DNA of 13,778 nt from DATEJJ01 sp039649115 (GTDB lineage: Bacteria; Actinomycetota; Actinomycetes; Mycobacteriales; Micromonosporaceae). The DNA lies in assembly GCA_039649115.1 (NCBI GenBank), contig JBBWZQ010000168.1, positions 1 through 13,778 on the forward strand, read 5' to 3'. Below the pieces are notes generated by a model. That model was not told the origin of the DNA and made no database searches. It worked only from the letters and a program-made list of their open reading frames with translations. Position 1 is the first letter of the stretch. Every line of letters starts with the position of its first letter. Below, piece after piece: positions 7,226-12,591 of this stretch. A program made the translations under genes and the position numbers.

Positions 7226-8662
7226 ATGACTGAGTTCACCGCGTCGGGATCCGACGACATGAAGACGGGCACTTTCGACCTGGAAGAGCGGCAGGCGTTG
7301 CGGCGCGTCGCCGGACTGTCCACCGAGTTGTCCGACATCACCGAGGTCGAGTACCGCCAGTTGCGGCTGGAACGGGTCGTGCTGGTCGGGGTGTGGACCG
7401 AGGGCGGCGCCGCGGACGCGGACAACTCCCTGACGGAGCTGGCCGCGCTCGCCGAGACCGCCGGCTCGGTGGTGCTGGAGGGCCTGATCCAGCGGCGCAA
7501 CCAGCCCGACCCGGCGACCTTCATCGGGCGCGGCAAGGTGGACGAACTGCTCGACGTGGTGGTCGCCAGCGGTGCCGACACGGTGATCTGCGACGGCGAG
7601 CTGTCGCCCAGCCAGCTGCGCACGCTGGAGACCCGGGTCAAGGTCAAGGTCATCGACCGCACCGCCCTGATCCTGGACATCTTCGCGCAGCACGCCAAGA
7701 GCAAGGAGGGCAAGGCGCAGGTCGAGCTGGCCCAGCTGCAGTACTTCCTGCCCCGGCTGCGCGGCTGGGGCGAGGCGCTGTCCCGGCAGGCCGGCGGCAG
7801 CGGCCGGGGTGGTGGCGCGGGCGGCGGCGTCGGCCTGCGCGGTCCCGGTGAGACCAAGATCGAAACGGACCGGCGGCGTATCCGCACCCGCATCTCCAGG
7901 CTCAAGCGCGAGATCGCCGGGATGCGGACCATCCGGCAGACGAAGCGGTCCGGCCGGCGGCGCAACGCGGTACCGGGGGTGGCGATCGCCGGGTACACGA
8001 ACGCCGGGAAGTCCAGCCTGCTCAACCGGCTGACCGGTGCCGGGGTGCTGGTGGAGGACGCGCTGTTCGCCACGCTCGACCCGACCACCCGGCGCTCCCG
8101 CACCGCCGACGGCCGCGTGTACACGCTCTCCGACACGGTCGGCTTCGTCCGGCACCTGCCGCACCAGCTCGTCGAGGCGTTCCGCTCCACGCTGGAGGAG
8201 GTCGCCGAGGCCGATCTCGTGGTGCACGTGGTGGACGGGTCGCACCCCGACCCGGAGGAACAGGTGCGGGCGGTCCGCGAGGTGCTCGCCGACGTCGACG
8301 CGGACAAGGTACCGGAGCTGCTGGTCGTCAACAAGATCGACACAGCGGACGAGGAGACCCTGCTGCTGCTCAAGCGGCGCTGGCCGGACGCGGTGTTCGT
8401 CTCGGCGCACAGCGGTGCGGGCCTGGACAACCTGCGCGCGGCGATCGAGGCCCGGCTGCCCCGGCCCGCGGTCGAGCTGCTGGTGCGGGTGCCCTACGAG
8501 CGGGGCGAACTGGTGGCGCGGGCGCACCGCCGGGGCGAGGTGCTCGCCTCCGGGCACGACGAGGCCGGCACGCTCATGCGGGTACGGGTGGACGACATGC
8601 TCGCCGCTGAGCTGGCCCCTTACACAACCACGGAGAGTCCGGTCCCTGCCGACGTGCCGTAG
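7226..8662 (+). CDS. hflX: GTPase HflX
   Basis: A 478-residue ribosome-associated GTPase that in other bacteria splits stalled or stress-inactivated 70S ribosomes. The N-terminal HflX domain is present: RRVAGLSTEL; IQRRNQPDPATFIGRGK around 89-104; DRTALILDIFAQHA around 144-157. A Gly-rich linker at 189-203 precedes RGPGETKIETDRR. GTPase motifs are G1 GYTNAGKS (256-263), G3 DTVGF (303-307), G4 NKID (369-372) and G5 SAHSG. ATG 7226 has GAGG 4 nt upstream; an internal ATG at codon 12 is the alternative. All G motifs are intact. Conserved clustering with miaA and dapF is known in Actinobacteria and, for miaA-hflX, in E. coli. Confidence 0.96.
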   Translation: MTEFTASGSDDMKTGTFDLEERQALRRVAGLSTELSDITEVEYRQLRLERVVLVGVWTEGGAADADNSLTELAALAETAGSVVLEGLIQRRNQPDPATFIGRGKVDELLDVVVASGADTVICDGELSPSQLRTLETRVKVKVIDRTALILDIFAQHAKSKEGKAQVELAQLQYFLPRLRGWGEALSRQAGGSGRGGGAGGGVGLRGPGETKIETDRRRIRTRISRLKREIAGMRTIRQTKRSGRRRNAVPGVAIAGYTNAGKSSLLNRLTGAGVLVEDALFATLDPTTRRSRTADGRVYTLSDTVGFVRHLPHQLVEAFRSTLEEVAEADLVVHVVDGSHPDPEEQVRAVREVLADVDADKVPELLVVNKIDTADEETLLLLKRRWPDAVFVSAHSGAGLDNLRAAIEARLPRPAVELLVRVPYERGELVARAHRRGEVLASGHDEAGTLMRVRVDDMLAAELAPYTTTESPVPADVP

Positions 8663-8668
8663 TGTAAG
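8619..8668 (+). terminator. Long-range hairpin over the hflX stop codon
   Basis: CTTACAC (8619-8625) pairs with GTGTAAG (8662-8668). Inside, ACGG (8630-8633) pairs with CCGT (8657-8660), and GTC/GAC plus GG/CC give an apical stem. The hflX TAG (8660-8662) is in the right arm. It could attenuate transcription at the end of hflX. There is no T-run, and the loop is long, so this is tentative. Confidence 0.3.
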
Positions 8669-8676
8669 AACCCAGG

Positions 8677-8682
8677 TAGACT
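8677..8682 (+). promoter_or_regulatory. Candidate -10 element for the propeller-TM-tail gene
   Basis: TAGACT is a good TANNNT -10 in the 52-bp gap after hflX, 32 bp before the ATG at 8715. No acceptable -35 at 16-18 bp was found. Nothing resembling a Shine-Dalgarno site lies before the ATG. Confidence 0.3.
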
Positions 8683-8714
8683 CACCGCCCCTGTCCGCGT
8701 GCCAGACTGTGTCG

Positions 8715-10232
8715 ATGCGACGTAGTGCGGTAGCGGCCATCGCGGCGTTGACCTTGGCAATCTTGCCGGCAACCTCCGCTTTCGGTGACCCGAGCCCTGC
8801 CGCGGCGACCAAGGGCAAAACCGTCTGCCAGATGACCGACGCCAACTTGTCGAACGTCACCGGCATGGCGACGACGGCCACGGGCTACGCGGTGGTACGG
8901 ACCGGGGCACAGTTCGTCTACCTGCTGGACGGCCGGTGCCGGCGCAAGACCTCGGTCAAGTACAGCGGCCAGGCGAACAGCCCGCAGGATGTGAGCGTGG
9001 GCGCCGACGGCACGATCTGGGTGGCCGACACCGGCGACGCCGACACCGCCAACCCGCGGCTGCGGATCGCCTTGTGGAAGGTACCGGCCGGCGGCGCCCG
9101 GGGCACGATCTACCGGTTCACCTACCCCAACGGTTCCCACTACGACGCGGGCACCATGGTCATGTCCGGCAACGGCCTGCCGGTCTTCGTCACGAGGTCC
9201 ACCAACGGTCCGGCGGGCATCTACACGCCCAGCGCCGCGCTCAACCCGGCGGGCACGGCGGTACCGCTGAAGAAGGTGGGCGAGTTCACCCCGCAGAAGA
9301 CCGGTACCGCCAACTTCCCGCTGGGCGCGCTCGGCAACACGATCGTCACCGGCGGCGCCACCTCGCCGGACGGCAGGAAGGTCGTGCTGCGCACCTACTC
9401 CGACGCGTACGAGTGGACCGTGGCCAACGGGGACGTGGCGGCCGCGATCACCGGCGGCAAGCCGCAGGTCACCCCGCTGCCCGACGAGACGACGGGCGAG
9501 GCGATCACCTACACGCGGGACGGCCAGTTCTTCCTGACGACCGCCAACCTGAAGGTCGACGCCGCCCATCCGGATGCGATCCTGCGGTACACGCCGCGCG
9601 CGGCCGGCAGCTCGACCACCCAGGCGGGTACCGGCGCCGCCGCCGCCGGGCCGGCGGGCGCGGCCAAGGGCGACACCCGCAACTGGTGGGACAAGCTGAG
9701 CCTGGAGCAGATCGCCTACCTGGTCGCCGCGATCGGCGTGATCGGCCTGCTCATGGTGGTCGGTGGGGTCATCGGCATCCGGCGCTCCCGGCGGCGGCAA
9801 CGGCTGGCCGCGCTGACCATCCGCACCGGCGGCAGGGGAGCGGGGTCGGCGCAGGTGCCCGGAATGACGCCGCCGGAGCGGCAGCCCGATCCGTACGGCG
9901 CGCCGGACTCCTACCCGGAGCCGTACGAGCCGTACGGGAACCAGTACGGCGGCCAGTACGGGGACGGCTACCCGCCAGCGCAGGGGTACCAGCCGGCCTC
10001 CGGGTACGGCGACGACTACGACCAGCCGGGTCCCCGGCGCCCGCCGGGCGACACGTACCCGGGAGGCGGCTACCAGGACGACGGGTACGGCGGCCAGCCA
10101 GGGCCCTCGTACGGCGGGTACCCCCGCACGGGTGACGGTCGGGGCGTCGGTCGCGCCGCACCGCCCCGGCCTCCGGCGGGCCGTGGCCACCCCCCCGACG
10201 GACCCGGCAGCTACGGCGCCGGCGGCTTCTGA
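8715..10232 (+). CDS. Secreted/membrane protein: propeller-like ectodomain, one TM helix, Tyr-rich cytoplasmic tail
   Basis: 505 residues. A signal peptide (MRRSAVAAIAALTLAILPATSAFG, cleavage near residue 24) precedes an extracytoplasmic domain of about 300 residues. Its recurring blade-like segments (VSVGADGTIWVADTGD; GATSPDGRKVVLRTYSDAYEW; GEAITYTRDGQFFLTT) suggest an NHL/WD40-type beta-propeller. C38 and C75 are the only cysteines and could form a disulfide. An Ala/Gly-rich stalk (about 297-320) leads to a TM helix at about 333-355, stopped by RRSRRRQR, so the C-terminus is predicted inside. The last 130 residues are low complexity, rich in Y, G, P, Q and D. I do not recognise a function. 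It lies alone between hflX and the convergent lexA; a role in sensing or envelope organisation is only speculation. ATG 8715 is chosen because it gives the signal peptide directly. Confidence 0.8.
   Translation: MRRSAVAAIAALTLAILPATSAFGDPSPAAATKGKTVCQMTDANLSNVTGMATTATGYAVVRTGAQFVYLLDGRCRRKTSVKYSGQANSPQDVSVGADGTIWVADTGDADTANPRLRIALWKVPAGGARGTIYRFTYPNGSHYDAGTMVMSGNGLPVFVTRSTNGPAGIYTPSAALNPAGTAVPLKKVGEFTPQKTGTANFPLGALGNTIVTGGATSPDGRKVVLRTYSDAYEWTVANGDVAAAITGGKPQVTPLPDETTGEAITYTRDGQFFLTTANLKVDAAHPDAILRYTPRAAGSSTTQAGTGAAAAGPAGAAKGDTRNWWDKLSLEQIAYLVAAIGVIGLLMVVGGVIGIRRSRRRQRLAALTIRTGGRGAGSAQVPGMTPPERQPDPYGAPDSYPEPYEPYGNQYGGQYGDGYPPAQGYQPASGYGDDYDQPGPRRPPGDTYPGGGYQDDGYGGQPGPSYGGYPRTGDGRGVGRAAPPRPPAGRGHPPDGPGSYGAGGF
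9885..10124 (+). repeat. Degenerate PYG/QYGG/GYP repeats encoding the Tyr-rich tail
   Basis: Residues 391-470 of the protein starting at 8715 hold 15 tyrosines in irregular 4-11-residue spacing within units such as EPYG, QYGG, GYPP, SYGG. At DNA level the core TACGG or TACCC recurs, each preceded mostly by G. The array is imperfect, so it is a low-complexity coding region rather than a true tandem repeat. Confidence 0.6.
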
Positions 10233-10268
10233 CGCTCCTGCCGCGGACCCGCACCGGCGCGGGCGTCA
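10230..10268. terminator. Convergent hairpin containing both stop codons (propeller gene and lexA)
   Basis: TGACGC (10230-10235) pairs with GCGTCA (10263-10268). After a one-base bulge, CC (10237-10238) pairs with GG (10261-10262), and GCCG (10240-10243) with CGGC (10255-10258). The left end is the TGA of the plus-strand gene; the right end is the reverse complement of the lexA TGA. It is the only structure in the 33-bp gap and is placed to end both transcripts. Confidence 0.5.
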
Positions 10269-11063
10269 GATGCGGCGCAGGACCGCGACCACCCGGCCCA
10301 GGATCGTGGCGGTGTCGCCGGGGATCGGGTCGAACGCCGCGTTCTGCGGCATCAGCCACACGTGGCCGTCGCGCCGGCGGTAGGTCTTCACCGTGGCCTC
10401 GCCCTCCAGCATGGCCGCCACGATCTCGCCGCCGTCGGCGGTCGGCTGCTGGCGCACCACCACCCAGTCCCGGTCGCAGATCGCGGCGTCGATCATCGAA
10501 TCGCCCTTGACCTGGAGCAGGAACAGGGTGCCCTCGCCCACCAGCTCTCTGGGCAGCGGGAACACGTCCTCGATCGCCTGCTCGGCCAGGATCGGACCGC
10601 CCGCGGCGATCCGGCCCACGAGGGGCACGTAGGCCGGGGTCGGGCGCGCGGCCCGGGCGGCGGCCTCCTCCTCGGCCGACGGCTCCGGCGGGCGGACGTC
10701 CACCGCGCGCGGGCGGTTGGGGTCGCGGCGCAGGTAACCCTTCTTCTCCAGTTCCTTGAGCTGGTAGGCCACGCTGGACGGGGAGACCAGGCCCACCGCC
10801 TCCCCGATCTCCCGCACGCTGGGCGGGTAGCCGTGCTGGGCCACCCAGCCGCGGATGAAGTCGAGGATCCGCCGCTGCCGGGCGGTCAGGTCGGCGGCGG
10901 CCAGCTCGGGCGCCGTCTCGGTCACCGGGGCGACCACGGAGGTCACCGCGCGCAGTGGTGCACCGGCCGCGACCGGACGCGAGGACTTCCGGCGTGCTCC
11001 TGGCACTGGCTTCGCCTCCCGCAGTTCGGCCCGCCGCACGGTCGTGCGGTCGTCGGTAGACAC
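10266..11063 (-). CDS. lexA: SOS repressor LexA
   Basis: A 265-residue repressor and self-cleaving serine protease. The winged helix-turn-helix runs from about 58 to 123 (LTARQRRILDFIRGWV; GYPPSVREIGEAVGL; SSVAYQLKELEKKGYLRRD). The cleavage site is A154-G155 in GRIAAGGPI. The catalytic dyad is S189 (GDSM) and K226 (EATVKTY). All are intact, so RecA-stimulated autocleavage is expected. About 57 Ala/Pro/Arg-rich residues precede the DNA-binding domain; Streptomyces LexA also has such an extension. GTG 11063 is preceded by GAGGGAGAG at good spacing. A perfect SOS box lies in the divergent region upstream, though nearer to the LysM gene than to the lexA promoter. Confidence 0.96.
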   Translation of the reverse strand: MSTDDRTTVRRAELREAKPVPGARRKSSRPVAAGAPLRAVTSVVAPVTETAPELAAADLTARQRRILDFIRGWVAQHGYPPSVREIGEAVGLVSPSSVAYQLKELEKKGYLRRDPNRPRAVDVRPPEPSAEEEAAARAARPTPAYVPLVGRIAAGGPILAEQAIEDVFPLPRELVGEGTLFLLQVKGDSMIDAAICDRDWVVVRQQPTADGGEIVAAMLEGEATVKTYRRRDGHVWLMPQNAAFDPIPGDTATILGRVVAVLRRI

Positions 11064-11132
11064 GTCCGTCTCTCCCTCGTCGGCATACAGGAATTGCGTG
11101 GTTAGCGCGTCCTGGGGTGAATAGGTGTCCTG

Positions 11133-11161
11133 ACGTTATCCCGGAGGAGTGACAACTTCAA
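11133..11161 (-). promoter_or_regulatory. Candidate lexA promoter with RecA-NDp/PafBC-like element
   Basis: On the minus strand, TAACGT (11138-11133) is a TANNNT -10. TTGTCACTC lies exactly 8 nt upstream of it, close to the mycobacterial RecA-NDp motif TTGTCRGTG-N8-TANNNT bound by the PafBC system: the first six positions match, and two of the last three differ. TTGAAG (11161-11156) also stands 17 bp from the -10 as a conventional -35. Transcription would start near 11126, giving a leader of about 63 nt before GTG 11063. Confidence 0.45.
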
Positions 11162-11239
11162 ACATCTGTACGACGTGTCGCGGCGGTGTCCTCTCGACAC
11201 GGTCACCGGATTCTGATACACCATCGTACGGGCGTTCGA

Positions 11240-11255
11240 TCGAACTCTCGTTCGA
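11240..11255. promoter_or_regulatory. SOS (LexA) box
   Basis: TCGAAC-TCTC-GTTCGA is a perfect match to the actinobacterial LexA operator TCGAAC-N4-GTTCGA. It lies in the lexA/LysM divergent region, 32 bp before the LysM ATG and 176 bp before the lexA GTG. A further half-site, GTTCGA (11234-11239), abuts it, so 11234-11245 is a second perfect palindrome sharing the left half. Confidence 0.9.
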
Positions 11256-11287
11256 CCAGGCCCCGGGTTCTCTCGGGAGGGGGCGCG

Positions 11288-11638
11288 ATGGAGCTGGTGA
11301 GTGGCTCGCGGCGACGTGTGGCGGCCGGCGGCGGGACCGCCGCTGTGACCGGTGGCGTGCGGCTGACCCGGCGGGGGCGGGTCGTGGCCGTGCTGTTCCT
11401 GCTCGTACTCGCGGCGGTGGCGCTGGCCTTCGCGGCGCCGGCCAGTGACGCGGCGACGCCGGCCCGGCCCGCCCGGATCGTGGTGGTGCGCCCGGGCGAC
11501 TCCCTCTGGTCGATCGCCGCGCACTACCTGCCCAGCCGCGACGCGCCGCGCATGGTGGAGGAGATCCGCCAGCTCAACCGGCTCCCCGGCTACACGATCC
11601 ACGCCGGTGAACAACTCGCCCTGCCCAACCACCGCTGA
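11288..11638 (+). CDS. Membrane-anchored LysM protein, probable SOS-induced cell-division inhibitor
   Basis: 116 residues. A basic N-terminus (RRR, RLTRRGR) precedes one TM helix at about 31-50, then a short Ala/Pro linker and a LysM domain at about 64-113 (VVVRPGDSLWSIAAHYL; ... LNRLPGYTIHAGEQLALP). LysM binds peptidoglycan or chitin-like glycans. The gene is divergent from lexA with a perfect SOS box just upstream. The same context and architecture define YneA (Bacillus), DivS (Corynebacterium glutamicum) and Rv2719c (M. tuberculosis), which halt division during DNA damage. Function here is inferred from context. No hydrolase domain is visible. ATG 11288 is chosen because GGGAGGGGG precedes it and because the upstream ATG at 11186 would make the SOS box coding. 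Confidence 0.85.
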   Translation: MELVSGSRRRVAAGGGTAAVTGGVRLTRRGRVVAVLFLLVLAAVALAFAAPASDAATPARPARIVVVRPGDSLWSIAAHYLPSRDAPRMVEEIRQLNRLPGYTIHAGEQLALPNHR

Positions 11639-11640
11639 TC

Positions 11641-11680
11641 CCTGATCCCGCAATCAGGACGGCTGCGCGTGTCGCCGTCC
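11641..11680 (+). terminator. Two competing hairpins after the LysM gene
   Basis: CCTGAT (11641-11646) pairs with ATCAGG (11653-11658), and GGACGGC (11657-11663) pairs with GCCGTCC (11674-11680). The two stems share GG at 11657-11658, so they exclude each other at that point. The second is the likelier terminator. No T-run follows. From 11681 to about 11780 I see no further feature. Confidence 0.4.
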
Positions 11681-11780
11681 GGTTCGCCGTGATCGGGCCG
11701 GCGACCGGCGCGTTTGGGACAGCAGCGACGACTCCGGCCGGCGGCGGCCCGCGACACGGCGCGGATTTCTTCCGGAGCGC

Positions 11781-11809
11781 TTGCGAGTTGTGACCCGAAG
11801 GCCTAACGT
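11781..11809 (+). promoter_or_regulatory. Candidate nrdR-nrdJ promoter
   Basis: TTGCGA (11781-11786) and TAACGT (11804-11809) are separated by 17 bp. The -10 hexamer and the following CA are identical to those proposed for lexA. Transcription would start near 11817, inside the first NrdR-like box, which suits repression. A second possible -10, TACACT (11830-11835), lies between the two boxes. Confidence 0.4.
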
Positions 11810-11812
11810 CAA

Positions 11813-11828
11813 TCACAACATCTAGTGG
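11813..11828. promoter_or_regulatory. Candidate NrdR box 1
   Basis: TCACAACATCTAGTGG resembles the NrdR operator consensus (about ACACAATATATTGTGT; 11 of 16 positions) and actinobacterial versions with CATCTAGTG. It sits upstream of nrdR-nrdJ, the expected autoregulated target. Confidence 0.5.
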
Positions 11829-11843
11829 TTACACTGGTGTAAG

Positions 11844-11864
11844 TCATCCACAGGTTGTGGACGA
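11844..11864. promoter_or_regulatory. Inverted DnaA-box-like pair, overlapping a possible NrdR box 2
   Basis: TCATCCACA (11844-11852) and, on the other strand, TCGTCCACA (11864-11856) face each other across GGT. Each is one mismatch from a DnaA box (TTATCCACA and TTGTCCACA). The same bases, read as a weak NrdR box centred near 11852.5, lie 32 bp from box 1, the helical spacing expected of paired NrdR boxes. Which protein binds cannot be decided from sequence. Confidence 0.4.
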
Positions 11865-11892
11865 GCGGTAAGCAGTCGGGTAGCGCTCCGCA

Positions 11893-11924
11893 ATCGACCG
11901 CTGGCGGTCACGCCGGCTGTCGAT
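11893..11924 (+). promoter_or_regulatory. Long hairpin in the nrdR 5' leader
   Basis: ATCGAC (11893-11898) pairs with GTCGAT (11919-11924). After one C-U mismatch, GCTGGCG (11900-11906) pairs with CGCCGGC (11911-11917, one U-G pair) around a GUCA loop. This gives 13 pairs in a 32-nt element about 75 nt before the nrdR ATG. The only T5 run of the leader is at 11940-11944, too far from the stem for a classical terminator. Confidence 0.4.
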
Positions 11925-11998
11925 CGCGTTCGCGTGCGCTTTTTGGCCGCGCTCGGGCCGCGGCGACTGGCGGGGGAAGCCGGGAGAGGAGGGTCGCG

Positions 11999-12517
11999 AT
12001 GCGGTGTCCGTACTGCCGGCACCCCGACTCCCGGGTGGTCGACTCGCGGGAGGCCGAGGACGGTCAGCTCATCCGGCGCCGGCGATCCTGTCCGGAGTGC
12101 GGCAAGCGGTTCACCACCGTCGAGGAGGCGGTACTGGCCGTGGTCAAGCGCAGCGGGGTGACCGAGCCGTTCAGCCGCGCCAAGATCATGAGTGGGGTCC
12201 GCAAGGCGTGCCAGGGCCGGCCCGTCGACGAGGACTCGATCGCGCTGCTCGCCCAGAAGGTGGAGGAGACGATCCGGGCGCGCGGCGCGGCGGAGGTACC
12301 GAGCCACGACGTGGGCCTCGCGATCCTCGGGCCGCTGCGCGACCTGGACGAGGTCGCGTACCTGCGCTTCGCGAGCGTGTACCGGTCGTTCGACTCGCTC
12401 GGCGACTTCGAGCGGGAGATCGCGACGCTGCGCGCGGCGATGGCGGCGCGCGAGGCCGGCGGCTCGGGCGGCGGCTCCGGTGATGGCGCGGGCGGCGGCT
12501 CCGGTGGCGGCCGGTAA
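11999..12517 (+). CDS. nrdR: Transcriptional repressor NrdR
   Basis: A 172-residue repressor of ribonucleotide reductase genes that senses ATP/dATP balance. The N-terminal zinc ribbon has C3-x2-C6 and C31-x2-C34 (RCPYC; SCPECGKRF). The ATP-cone spans about 46-136 (VVKRSGVTEPFSRAKIMSGV ... VAYLRFASVYRSF). Residues from about 154 are a Gly/Ser tail that lacks family conservation. ATG 11999 is preceded by GAGAGGAGGG, a strong ribosome-binding site, and begins with the conserved MRCPYC. It is followed on the same strand by nrdJ after 74 bp, probably in one operon, so it should repress itself and nrdJ. Confidence 0.97.
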   Translation: MRCPYCRHPDSRVVDSREAEDGQLIRRRRSCPECGKRFTTVEEAVLAVVKRSGVTEPFSRAKIMSGVRKACQGRPVDEDSIALLAQKVEETIRARGAAEVPSHDVGLAILGPLRDLDEVAYLRFASVYRSFDSLGDFEREIATLRAAMAAREAGGSGGGSGDGAGGGSGGGR

Positions 12518-12591
12518 ATGTCAGTGGGTGCTGGTAGATGTCAGATGTAGCGAGGCGCGGCCGGGTGCCGCAGGAGCGAGGGGGACCGGGG

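Noticed and set aside
5822..8881. Minus-strand frame of 1019 codons over malic enzyme and antisense to hflX
   Set aside because: No recognisable domain and composition typical of a shadow frame; both overlapped genes have intact catalytic motifs.
9885..10124. Tandem repeat resembling a CRISPR array or minisatellite
   Set aside because: Units are irregular in length and sequence and lie in frame in a coding region; they encode the Tyr-rich tail.
11186..11287. Upstream ATG giving a 150-residue LysM protein
   Set aside because: It would make the SOS box coding and add an unstructured basic stretch; ATG 11288 has a strong ribosome-binding site.
11681..11998. Cobalamin riboswitch before the B12-dependent reductase operon
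   Set aside because: No B12-box-like GCCACTG or the expected multi-stem layout was seen; control by NrdR boxes fits better.
12518..12550. Ten-codon ORF (MSVGAGRCQM) directly after the nrdR stop, with a repeated ATGTCAG
   Set aside because: No ribosome-binding site of its own, very short, and no overlap with nrdJ. The 7-bp direct repeat is too short to interpret.
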